Shown here one piece after another: positions 1 through 5,951 of a DNA stretch of 15,029 nt. Every line of letters begins with the position of its first letter. Position 1 is the stretch's first letter. Origin of the DNA: Brotonthovivens sp045629925 (GTDB lineage Bacteria; Bacillota; Clostridia; Lachnospirales; Lachnospiraceae); assembly GCA_045629925.1 (NCBI GenBank), contig JAZQSD010000061.1:1-15029 (forward strand), read 5' to 3'. The notes under the pieces were generated by a model that saw only the letters and a program-made list of their open reading frames with translations, made no database searches and had not been told where the DNA came from. A program made the translations under genes and the position numbers.

Positions 1-920
1 TCGATTTTATATCCTTTTACAAATCCCCCGTCTGTTTTCTCTATTTCATCAGATTCCTTGAATGTAGCAATATCGTTAGCTACATTGTTTTTATTACTAT
101 TATAATTCATGATGCATCCCGGAAATATTACATTCACAAAACATACCGCACTAATTCCAAATGCAATCAAAGAAAAGATTTTCTTTTTTTTCAACATCCA
201 CAAAATAATTGCGCTAAAAAATATTATCCAGCCAATATATAAAAAATATCTATAGTGCTCAACCGGTATTAAATATAAATTATCAACACTCCAATCCATA
301 TTAGGCTGTGTTAGCGTAAATAATCTGGCAAAAACATCCAAGTTTATTATGCCATCATAGATTCTAAACAGCAGGGTATTTATTGTTTGAATTGTACCAA
401 TAGAAAAGATTAAAAAAACAATCAACAAAATAGCCCCTAAGAATTTTTTTGCGATAGCTCCCAAAACAAATCCTAGAAATATACCTACCAGTGGGAATAA
501 AAAATAATTTAAAAACAGCGCAAAAAATATATTTCGACTAACCAATAACGGCATCTGTGTCAATGGCCACACAAGTCCAAAATCAATAATCAACATATTT
601 GCAAACCAAACACATACTATACATATGAGTAATAGTATTCTGGCTAATATTATTCTGCTAATACCTGATTTTGTTATTATCGCAGCTTCTTTCCAGCCCT
701 TCTTTTTCATATCCAAAAACAGATCAAACGATAAAAACGAAATTGCCAAAAATCCAAGCATTGCAAGACGTTGCGAAGACATAATGTTGTCAATATATGT
801 TGAATGATACATGGAAAAAATCACAAAATGATATACATATGTAAATCCTATTATTCCAATTAATATAATTAGTGAATAAATCTTTAAAATAAAATTTTTC
901 AACTCTAATCTAAATATCAC
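1..920 (-). CDS. ABC-2-like membrane permease, partial (runs off the left edge)
   Basis: An open frame of 306 codons without a stop continues past the left edge, so only the N-terminal part is visible. I chose the GTG at 918-920 because GAGGTGG lies just upstream and an in-frame TGA sits four codons before it. The protein is strongly hydrophobic, with segments near residues 11-35, 50-68, 90-113, 128-156, 160-180, 224-242 and 249-268. A basic loop with KKKGWKEAA (72-80) follows the second segment, and charged residues follow the last one. This layout (N-terminal anchor, large permease-like bundle, basic loop, soluble stretch after residue 270) fits an ABC-2 type permease; that assignment is inference from topology, not from a diagnostic motif. 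An ATPase partner would be expected further left. It lies downstream of the secreted-protein gene on the same strand, separated by a strong hairpin. It could also be an orphan bacteriocin-type membrane protein. Confidence 0.6.
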   Translation of the reverse strand, partial: MIFRLELKNFILKIYSLIILIGIIGFTYVYHFVIFSMYHSTYIDNIMSSQRLAMLGFLAISFLSFDLFLDMKKKGWKEAAIITKSGISRIILARILLLICIVCVWFANMLIIDFGLVWPLTQMPLLVSRNIFFALFLNYFLFPLVGIFLGFVLGAIAKKFLGAILLIVFLIFSIGTIQTINTLLFRIYDGIINLDVFARLFTLTQPNMDWSVDNLYLIPVEHYRYFLYIGWIIFFSAIILWMLKKKKIFSLIAFGISAVCFVNVIFPGCIMNYNSNKNNVANDIATFKESDEIEKTDGGFVKGYKI

Positions 921-946
921 ACGCCCACCTCATTCCATATATCAAT

Positions 947-981
947 GTTTGTAAGCGAGAGCAATGCTCTCGCTTACAAAC
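947..981 (-). terminator. 17-bp perfect hairpin between the secreted-protein gene and the permease gene
   Basis: GTTTGTAAGCGAGAGCA (947-963) is the exact reverse complement of 965-981, leaving a one-base centre. In RNA it would form a very stable stem. It starts 25 bases after the stop of the secreted-protein gene and ends 27 bases before the permease GTG. Neither side has a proper U-tract, so it may be a weak terminator, an mRNA-stabilising or processing element, or a protein-binding dyad that makes permease expression lower than that of the small protein. Confidence 0.5.
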
Positions 982-1005
982 GCAAATTGTTGTTCATTTA
1001 AATTT

Positions 1006-1392
1006 TTAATTTACGCACTGAACATAGCTTGTACTGTATAAAACACCAGATCCTGTCACTTTAATATACCATGAACTTGAGCTTGTTTTTGTAGGGCTAT
1101 TATATTTTCCCAAAGTTACATTTGGACTGGCTGTTCTTGTCTGCACGGAAGAAAATGAACCACCAGCAGGTGCATGGTATACTTTTAAAGTTAATGTGCC
1201 TGCGGAACCTGGCCCATTTTTCCCCCAGGTTTCAACCTTTGAAGACAGTCCTACAGGTCCAGATGTCGCTGTTGTTCCTCCATTAACATGTGCTGTTGAA
1301 TATGTAGAAGCTGCCATGCTACTTCCACAAACCATTATACAAAGCGATAACACACACAGCATTGATATCCAAAACTTTTTGCTTTTAAACAT
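1006..1392 (-). CDS. small secreted protein of unknown function
   Basis: This 128-residue protein starts at an ATG with GGAGG six bases upstream. Residues 1-28 form a classical signal peptide: basic start (KSKK), a long hydrophobic core and a small-residue SSMA cleavage region. The mature chain of about 100 residues is rich in Gly, Ser, Thr and Val, has no membrane segment, and its alternating pattern suggests beta strands; a single Cys lies four residues from the end (YVQC). I do not recognise a family. Size, secretion and the neighbouring permease recall bacteriocin loci such as lactococcin 972, but its characteristic motifs are not evident. The final strand (SWYIKV...) resembles the end of the ectodomain of the adjacent M56 protease (SYYFFV...). 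It has its own leader with BlaI-type dyads, so it is probably induced with the repressor/protease operon. It may be a toxin, an envelope-stress protein or a ligand; function is unknown. Confidence 0.75.
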   Translation of the reverse strand: MFKSKKFWISMLCVLSLCIMVCGSSMAASTYSTAHVNGGTTATSGPVGLSSKVETWGKNGPGSAGTLTLKVYHAPAGGSFSSVQTRTASPNVTLGKYNSPTKTSSSSWYIKVTGSGVLYSTSYVQCVN

Positions 1393-1406
1393 ACGTTACC
1401 TCCGTT

Positions 1407-1456
1407 TCCTAATCTATTTGCGTGTAACTATAATTTGCGCATACACCTTGCCTTAA
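1407..1456 (-). promoter_or_regulatory. candidate promoter and degenerate repressor site of the secreted-protein gene
   Basis: On the minus strand TTAAGG (1451-1456) lies 18 bases before TATAGT (1427-1432), a plausible but imperfect promoter. Just downstream, 1407-1422 shares ten consecutive bases (CTAATCTATT on the plus strand) with the operator at 3361-3376, although its other arm is degraded. It sits 15 bases before the ATG, much as the operator at 3361-3376 sits in the repressor gene leader. Weak evidence, mainly from the parallel position. Confidence 0.35.
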
Positions 1457-1535
1457 TACATACGCAATTTATATTAAAAAACACTGTCCTATGCAGGCAA
1501 TTCACTCTGTACACAAGCAAAACACAAGCAGTATT

Positions 1536-1551
1536 TTCTAATTGTTTAGAA
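1536..1551. promoter_or_regulatory. putative BlaI-type operator upstream of the secreted-protein gene
   Basis: TTCTAA-TTGT-TTAGAA is a perfect 6-bp dyad with a 4-bp centre. The same TTCTAA-N4-TTAGAA pattern occurs twice around the repressor promoter (3361-3376 and 3419-3434). Its placement in the gap between the M56 gene terminator and the secreted-protein gene, about 145 bases before that gene's ATG, suggests that the repressor also controls the secreted protein. It may have its own promoter or act at a distance. Confidence 0.55.
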
Positions 1552-1566
1552 TTTTTGTCTCAAGGA

Positions 1567-1592
1567 AAATCCTGCCCTTCCGTGCAGGATTT
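1567..1592 (-). terminator. terminator after the repressor/M56 operon
   Basis: AAATCCTGC (1567-1575) pairs perfectly with GCAGGATTT (1584-1592) around an 8-base loop, starting a few bases after the M56 stop codon. Read on the minus strand the stem ends in a short U-containing run (GATTTTCC). It is a modest intrinsic terminator that would separate the operon from the secreted-protein gene. Confidence 0.6.
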
Positions 1593-1596
1593 ATCA

Positions 1597-2979
1597 TTAT
1601 CTAATACTATAATACCCTACCACTTCTACATTCGCAGAATTATTATTTTGAACAAAAAAGTAATAACTGTCTGCATCATAAACAGTAAATGTATGATAGA
1701 TATCACCCGATCCAGTAATATACCTTACATACCCATTTGACATATAAAATCCTACTTTCACATTCTTGTCTGCAGGATCAACGGATACACTTACCAACAC
1801 TTTATCTCCAGGTTGTAACAAATGAGCCACGCTTTTCCGTTTCTCTGTGTGGGCAGAAATAGTATAATTCACATTGTAAGAATTTGCGTATGCCACGCTT
1901 CCATCATCTGTATATTCTACATTAATCGATGGATTCTCTTCTGCCAGCTCATATACTTCTGTCAATGTATTTTCTGTATTTCCGTTCATCTCTTCTTCTA
2001 GCCCTTCCCAAGTTGCATCATATGCTCTTTCATATCCAGCAGCAACTCCTTTATCAGCAGCATATACCACTAACGAACTTCCACAAAATACCACCCCCAC
2101 AAGCATTGCAATTAATAACCTTTTTATAGGATTTTGTTTCATATATTTTTCCATATTGCCAGCCCTCCTTATTACGTCTAAGTAACTTTCAGACAAGAAC
2201 ACCGGAATTTTATGATTAATACACTCGTTTCTGAGAACCATGCGAACCAAAACACTAATGTATTCTTTATATTCCTTTGTTTTGCTGCAAACATCTATAT
2301 CGCAAGCATCTTCCATCAATTCTCTATATTGAAGCAACATCTTTCCGTTACAAAAAATCGGGTGAAACCAATATACAACTTCTAAAATCCTAATAACACT
2401 CATAAACAAGACATCTCTATGCTTATAATGAATTAATTCATGCATAAAAATATATTCTAGTTCACTATTTGTAAACTCTATCATTGGAAGACATATTCTC
2501 GGAGTAATAAGTCCTGTATAAAATGGAGAATGATAATATTCTCCTTTGCTTACCTTAATATCCTTTTGTATGTTTAATTCCTTTTTGACTTCACCAATGA
2601 GTTTATCATGTTCTTTTGTTTCCTTATATAATTTCAAGGACAGTCGATATATCACAGCGCTTCTTATCCATATAAAAATCTGTATAATCATCCCGAAAAA
2701 CCATGCGCATAATATGGCAATTGAAATCATTCGCAAAGTAGGTGTTGCTACAAATAATGAATTTGTTAATAAACCTTGCTCATAATGCAAAGAAGTCTCC
2801 CATAAAAAACAAATAGGTATAACAAATGCTAATATCACAATTTTTAATAAAATATACTGCGTTTTTAGCACATTTGTATTCTTATTTATCTTCCGAATTA
2901 TTGAAAAGGCTAAATATGCAATTGTTCCTGTCAACATAGTAAATATTAGCCCCAGCAAAATACTAATTGGAATATTCAT
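1597..2979 (-). CDS. M56-family (BlaR1-type) membrane metalloprotease/sensor with a novel outer domain
   Basis: This 460-residue protein has N-terminal hydrophobic segments near 5-27, 41-60 and 83-105, then a cytoplasmic zinc protease domain with H180-E-L-I-H184 and, further on, E223 in MEDACD as the likely third ligand. A further membrane segment (287-308) leads to an outer domain of about 150 residues. In BlaR1/MecR1 proteins that place holds a penicillin-binding domain; here no SxxK/SxN/KTG set is seen, and the region is instead predicted to be beta-rich (KVLVSVSV, SYYFFV). It therefore probably senses something other than a beta-lactam. By family analogy, sensing activates the protease, which leads to cleavage of the upstream repressor. 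The ATG overlaps the repressor's 3' end by 17 bases and has AAAGGAG seven bases upstream, so translation is probably coupled. Family assignment is confident; the ligand is unknown. Confidence 0.9.
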   Translation of the reverse strand: MNIPISILLGLIFTMLTGTIAYLAFSIIRKINKNTNVLKTQYILLKIVILAFVIPICFLWETSLHYEQGLLTNSLFVATPTLRMISIAILCAWFFGMIIQIFIWIRSAVIYRLSLKLYKETKEHDKLIGEVKKELNIQKDIKVSKGEYYHSPFYTGLITPRICLPMIEFTNSELEYIFMHELIHYKHRDVLFMSVIRILEVVYWFHPIFCNGKMLLQYRELMEDACDIDVCSKTKEYKEYISVLVRMVLRNECINHKIPVFLSESYLDVIRRAGNMEKYMKQNPIKRLLIAMLVGVVFCGSSLVVYAADKGVAAGYERAYDATWEGLEEEMNGNTENTLTEVYELAEENPSINVEYTDDGSVAYANSYNVNYTISAHTEKRKSVAHLLQPGDKVLVSVSVDPADKNVKVGFYMSNGYVRYITGSGDIYHTFTVYDADSYYFFVQNNNSANVEVVGYYSIR

Positions 2980-3340
2980 CCAACAACTCCTTTAACCTGT
3001 GTACTTCTTCAGAAGTAATATCTGACATCTGAACCAGGGATGCCATCATTCCATACGCAGATCCTTCAAACCATGCTTCTTTTACAGAATTCATTTGGCT
3101 ATTAAGATACATTTCTTTACTTATCAAAGGTGTATATTGATGAGCATGCTTGGTTTTATATCTCGTTACAAACCCCTTTTTCATTAAAATAGTCATAAAT
3201 GTTGAAACGGTATTGACCGCATACTCTTTACCGTACTGCTCCCTTAATTTCTCTACCAATTCAACGACTGTTAAATCCTGTTTGGAATCCCACAAACATT
3301 TCATAATTATAGCTTCAGAAGGAGCTAATATAATACCCAT
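2963..3340 (-). CDS. BlaI/MecI/CopY-family transcriptional repressor
   Basis: A winged-helix repressor of about 125 residues. The N-terminal two thirds show the BlaI pattern: SEAIIMKCLWD, then LTVVELVEKL, then the recognition-helix region YAVNTVSTFMTILMKKGFV and a wing (YKTKHAHQYTPLI). The last 45 residues form the dimerisation and protease-susceptible tail. I start at the ATG at 3338-3340, which has AAGGTGGAG six bases upstream and gives the usual family N-terminus; an in-frame GTG at 3352 adds four residues but lacks a good ribosome binding site. It is the first gene of an operon with the M56 protease. Family members bind as dimers to dyads around their own promoter and are inactivated by cleavage; the dyads at 3361-3376 and 3419-3434 fit such autoregulation. 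It could in principle answer to metals (CopY-like), but no Cys-rich CopY tail is present. Confidence 0.92.
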   Translation of the reverse strand: MGIILAPSEAIIMKCLWDSKQDLTVVELVEKLREQYGKEYAVNTVSTFMTILMKKGFVTRYKTKHAHQYTPLISKEMYLNSQMNSVKEAWFEGSAYGMMASLVQMSDITSEEVHRLKELLDEYSN

Positions 3341-3360
3341 TGGACTCTCCACCTTTCTTT

Positions 3361-3376
3361 TTCTAATCTATTAGAA
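3361..3376. promoter_or_regulatory. repressor operator overlapping the transcription start
   Basis: TTCTAAT-CT-ATTAGAA is a perfect dyad, extendable to 8-bp arms with the flanking bases. It abuts the -10 box (3377-3382) on its downstream side, so a bound repressor would cover the start of transcription of the repressor/M56 operon. Confidence 0.7.
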
Positions 3377-3405
3377 ATTATATTTCATTCTATAAACGTA
3401 GTCAA
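3377..3405 (-). promoter_or_regulatory. strong sigma-A-type promoter of the repressor/M56 operon
   Basis: On the minus strand TTGACT (3400-3405), a 17-base spacer and a consensus TATAAT (3377-3382) form a near-ideal promoter. It is bracketed by two copies of the TTCTAA-N4-TTAGAA dyad, one on the start site and one just upstream of the -35 box. This is a classical autorepression layout. Confidence 0.85.
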
Positions 3406-3418
3406 TACCCCCGATTTT

Positions 3419-3434
3419 TTCTAATTTTTTAGAA
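3419..3434. promoter_or_regulatory. second repressor operator, upstream of the -35 box
   Basis: TTCTAA-TTTT-TTAGAA, a 6-bp dyad with the same 4-bp centre as the other copies. Its centre is 58 bp from that of the downstream operator, and the promoter lies between them, so cooperative binding or looping around the promoter is possible. Confidence 0.65.
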
Positions 3435-3537
3435 TTATTTAATAAGTTTTCTCTATAAATTTTGTTTTTTTGAAACATATATGATATTATTAGTCGATAA
3501 CATGGTTAATATCTTTGTTACAAATTTAATATGACGA

Positions 3538-4035
3538 ATGGATAAATGTATGACAATACGAAAAACAGTAATGAATGACTTGCCACGTGCACTGGAAATC
3601 TATCAGGGAGCCAGAGAATACATGGCAAAAAACGGCAACCCTACCCAGTGGGGACAGACAAATCCGCCAGCTGAACTGGTTATTGATGATATCAACCAGG
3701 GAAAAAGCTACGTTTGCGAAAAAGACGGCCAAGTAATCGCCGTATTTTACTTTGCAGTGGAAGTAGAAGAAACCTATCATGAAATCTACGAAGGCAGCTG
3801 GTTAAACGATGCGCCTTACGGTGTTCTTCACCGTGTAGCAGTGGCCCAACAAGAACGCGGCGTTGGATCTTTTGTAGCCCAGTGGGCATTACAGCAGCAC
3901 AACAACATCCGCATTGACACCCATGAAAACAACAAGGCTATGAGAAAAATGTTGGAAAAAAATGGTTTTTCCTACTGTGGAAAAATTACTATTCAAGATG
4001 GAAGCGAACGTTTAGCTTTCCAGAAAATCTGCTAA
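3538..4035 (+). CDS. GNAT-family N-acetyltransferase
   Basis: This 165-residue protein has the single-domain GNAT layout: an N-terminal RKTVMNDLPRALEIY helix region, the acetyl-CoA loop in HRVAVAQQERGVG (98-110, a Q/R-x-x-G-x-G/A motif), and the C-terminal RIDTHENNKAMRKMLEKNGF segment (125-144) typical of the family. Substrate cannot be told; it could be a small molecule or a protein N-terminus. The start is uncertain: neither the ATG at 3538 nor the in-frame ATG at 3550 (beginning MTIRKT, a common GNAT start) has a visible Shine-Dalgarno sequence. It is convergent with the flavoprotein gene and shares a terminator with it, so it is probably monocistronic. Its base composition is less A+T-rich than that of the block to its left, which suggests that it lies on the core side of a composition boundary. 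Confidence 0.85.
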   Translation: MDKCMTIRKTVMNDLPRALEIYQGAREYMAKNGNPTQWGQTNPPAELVIDDINQGKSYVCEKDGQVIAVFYFAVEVEETYHEIYEGSWLNDAPYGVLHRVAVAQQERGVGSFVAQWALQQHNNIRIDTHENNKAMRKMLEKNGFSYCGKITIQDGSERLAFQKIC

Positions 4036-4041
4036 CAGACA

Positions 4042-4076
4042 AAAAAGGAATCGCATTTTTTCTGCGATTCCTTTTT
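4042..4076. terminator. bidirectional intrinsic terminator between convergent genes
   Basis: AAAAAGGAATCGCA (4042-4055) pairs perfectly with TGCGATTCCTTTTT (4063-4076) around a 7-base loop. The stem ends in a T run on one strand and, because of the A run on the other side, also on the opposite strand. It would therefore terminate both the acetyltransferase gene (+) and the flavoprotein gene (-). Confidence 0.9.
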
Positions 4077-4101
4077 CAGTATAATCCTTTATTAGTTCCT
4101 T

Positions 4102-4647
4102 TTAACTTTCTAACCACTCTGCCAGTTTTTTTACATTTTCTAAGGCTTCTTTATCTTCCCCTGCAGGCACTTCATCAGTTTTTGATGAAACCACAATATG
4201 TTCATCTTCAATCTTGGCATTCATCATTTTGCCCATAATAAATCCAGCGCTCATAGCTTTTTCCTCATTACCGCTGCCTCCAGCCACAAGGATTAGACCT
4301 GCTTTTTTCGCCTTCACTGGCGGAACCGGACTTTCCTTTAAGTATTCATGATAGCACTGAAATCTGCTGAGCAGACTCCAGACAGGACCTGGCGCAGTTG
4401 CGTAATACACAGGATATGCCACTACCACGGCATCAAAATCATCCTGATAAATCAAATCCATATCATCTCGGATCACACACATATTATCTTTCTTACACTG
4501 TCTGCAGTCCACGCATGGTCTAACATTGGAACGATAGGCAGAGATCTCTGTCACTTCACTTTTCAGATTCTTTTTTAATTCCGCAATCAATGTGGCTGTA
4601 TCGCCGCATGGACGCGGAGAACCATTGATGATCAATATTTTTTTCAT
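4102..4647 (-). CDS. flavodoxin-fold iron-sulfur flavoprotein / NADPH-dependent FMN reductase family
   Basis: This 181-residue protein begins with a beta strand and the FMN phosphate loop NGSPRPCGDTATL (8-20). Cysteines 45, 48, 51 and 57 follow in the spacing C-x2-C-x2-C-x5-C, the compact cluster motif of Isf-type iron-sulfur flavoproteins, which usually carry FMN plus a 4Fe-4S centre. A YPVYY segment (78-82) and AGGSGNE later in the chain are typical flavin-ring contacts of the family. It probably passes electrons between low-potential carriers and an unknown substrate. It is transcribed away from a perfect 11-bp dyad (4678-4705) that overlaps the probable promoter, so it is likely under a dedicated repressor or redox regulator not encoded in this window. 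A weak AAAGGG ribosome binding site precedes the ATG. Confidence 0.85.
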   Translation of the reverse strand: MKKILIINGSPRPCGDTATLIAELKKNLKSEVTEISAYRSNVRPCVDCRQCKKDNMCVIRDDMDLIYQDDFDAVVVAYPVYYATAPGPVWSLLSRFQCYHEYLKESPVPPVKAKKAGLILVAGGSGNEEKAMSAGFIMGKMMNAKIEDEHIVVSSKTDEVPAGEDKEALENVKKLAEWLES

Positions 4648-4662
4648 ATTCTTACCCTTTAT

Positions 4663-4705
4663 ATTATAAGCCTATTTAGTTTACATAAATTTAGTTATGT
4701 AAACT
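4663..4705 (-). promoter_or_regulatory. promoter region with a perfect 11-bp operator-like dyad
   Basis: AGTTTACATAA (4678-4688) and TTATGTAAACT (4695-4705) are exact inverted repeats with a 6-base centre. The dyad lies about 30 bases before the flavoprotein ATG and reaches to three bases from the amidase stop codon. A consensus TATAAT (4663-4668, minus strand) follows it, and the -35 region falls inside the dyad. No T run follows, so an operator is more likely than a terminator. Confidence 0.65.
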
Positions 4706-4708
4706 TAT

Positions 4709-5869
4709 CTAATTTAACCCAAAGTAAGCGTCAATACCATTTGCCATGCCCTGAACCATATTGTTTTTCATAGCCACATCCTGCATCAGCACATCTTCAT
4801 CAGGATTGGACATGAAGCCCAGTTCAATAATTGTCACCGGAATCTCGCTCCAGTTGATGCCTGTCATATTGTCCACAATCTGCACACCACGATTTTTTAA
4901 TCCCGTTGCTTTGCAGTATTCATCAATGACATATTTGCTAAGGCTCTGACTTGCTTTTGCCAGATGACTTACATATGGATTGTTTTTGGATGGAGCCATA
5001 GTCTCTGCCCCGCGGACACTGGAATTGTCTACAGAATTACAATGCACTCGGATTGCAATGTCTGCGCCAACCTGTGTGGAATATTGGGCACGTTCCATGT
5101 TGCTGATACTTACATCGTGAGTAGTTCTGGTCATATAAACAGTGTACCCGCGATTTTCTAATTCTTCCCGAAGCATAAGACTTACTTCAAGATTCATTAC
5201 ATACTCAGCTACACCGGTTGCTACTCCCTCTGTGCCGCTTGTTACTCTCGCCTTCATATCAGATGAGCCAGGACCATTTGGTTCTTTTTTACTGTCCCCT
5301 TTTCCCTGATGGCCTGGGTCAATACAGATTACAATGTTGTTAGGATCGCGATGCTGTCCTGGAATAGCTTCTACCTTCGTCTCAGGCTCTTTCGGTTCTT
5401 CTTCTGTCAGATAGTCTGCACTGACAAAACCAAGTTGCTCATCAGAAAGGACAAAGGCCCATCCTTCTGGAATCTCGGACAATGCACCTTCTTGATTATT
5501 AGCTATATCAATGGAACCAATCGTAACTTCGGTACCCTTTTTTAACACCTTGATTACGTCACACTCTGTATTTGGTTCTGTTCGAAACTTCACATCACTG
5601 GTAGTCCAGGCAGGCTTTGCACTTGCTTCATCAAAAGCAGGCAGTACGAAAACAGCCTCTTCTTCCGACAGTTCTTCTTCAATCTGCTGGGTATCCTCTG
5701 GCAAGATCTCTCCCTGAATATTCTGATTTTCTGCGTCAACAGACTCCTCTATCACACTTCCCGGTGCGGTCGGTGTATCGTTCTCGTTGCCACAGCCGGC
5801 AGTAAGCATTCCGAAAACCAGAAGCATTGATAAAACAAAAGCAACAATTTTTTTATAATTACATTTCAT
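4709..5869 (-). CDS. lipoprotein N-acetylmuramoyl-L-alanine amidase (SH3-like + Amidase_3)
   Basis: This 386-residue secreted lipoprotein has a signal sequence with lipobox LTAGC (C26 as the lipidated Cys), an acidic, disordered linker (about 30-85), an SH3-like wall-binding domain (about 86-155, VKFRTEPN...GWAFV...GFVSADYL), and a C-terminal Amidase_3 domain (178-386). The zinc and catalytic residues are visible in their usual contexts: H187 in DPGH, E228 in NLEVS, H276 in RVHCNS and E349 in IIELGFMSN. It would cut the bond between MurNAc and L-Ala in peptidoglycan at the outer face of the membrane, in growth, daughter-cell separation or sporulation-related remodelling. AGGAG lies just upstream of the ATG, and an extended -10 promoter is at 5902-5929. 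The phased repeat array begins 23 bases upstream of that promoter, so the amidase is one possible target of whatever binds the array. Confidence 0.93.
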   Translation of the reverse strand: MKCNYKKIVAFVLSMLLVFGMLTAGCGNENDTPTAPGSVIEESVDAENQNIQGEILPEDTQQIEEELSEEEAVFVLPAFDEASAKPAWTTSDVKFRTEPNTECDVIKVLKKGTEVTIGSIDIANNQEGALSEIPEGWAFVLSDEQLGFVSADYLTEEEPKEPETKVEAIPGQHRDPNNIVICIDPGHQGKGDSKKEPNGPGSSDMKARVTSGTEGVATGVAEYVMNLEVSLMLREELENRGYTVYMTRTTHDVSISNMERAQYSTQVGADIAIRVHCNSVDNSSVRGAETMAPSKNNPYVSHLAKASQSLSKYVIDEYCKATGLKNRGVQIVDNMTGINWSEIPVTIIELGFMSNPDEDVLMQDVAMKNNMVQGMANGIDAYFGLN

Positions 5870-5901
5870 GATAGAGCTCCTAACGGGTATTTTCTTTCTT
5901 A

Positions 5902-5929
5902 ATCATAGCAAAAAATGATTGCTTGTGAA
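5902..5929 (-). promoter_or_regulatory. promoter of the amidase gene
   Basis: On the minus strand TTCACA (5924-5929) is followed after 16 bases by TATGAT (5902-5907), preceded by TGC (an extended -10). This gives a leader of about 30 bases before the amidase ATG. The nearest unit of the repeat array starts at 5952, directly upstream. Confidence 0.65.
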
Positions 5930-5951
5930 AGGAATTTCTTGTTTTGAATAT

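Noticed and set aside
625..1740. Plus-strand ORFs of 60-101 codons in the left block
   Set aside because: They run antisense to well-supported minus-strand genes or through their leaders, and show no coding signals.
1597..2979. Beta-lactam sensor BlaR1/MecR1
   Set aside because: The C-terminal penicillin-binding domain with SxxK, SxN and KTG motifs is absent; only the membrane protease part matches.
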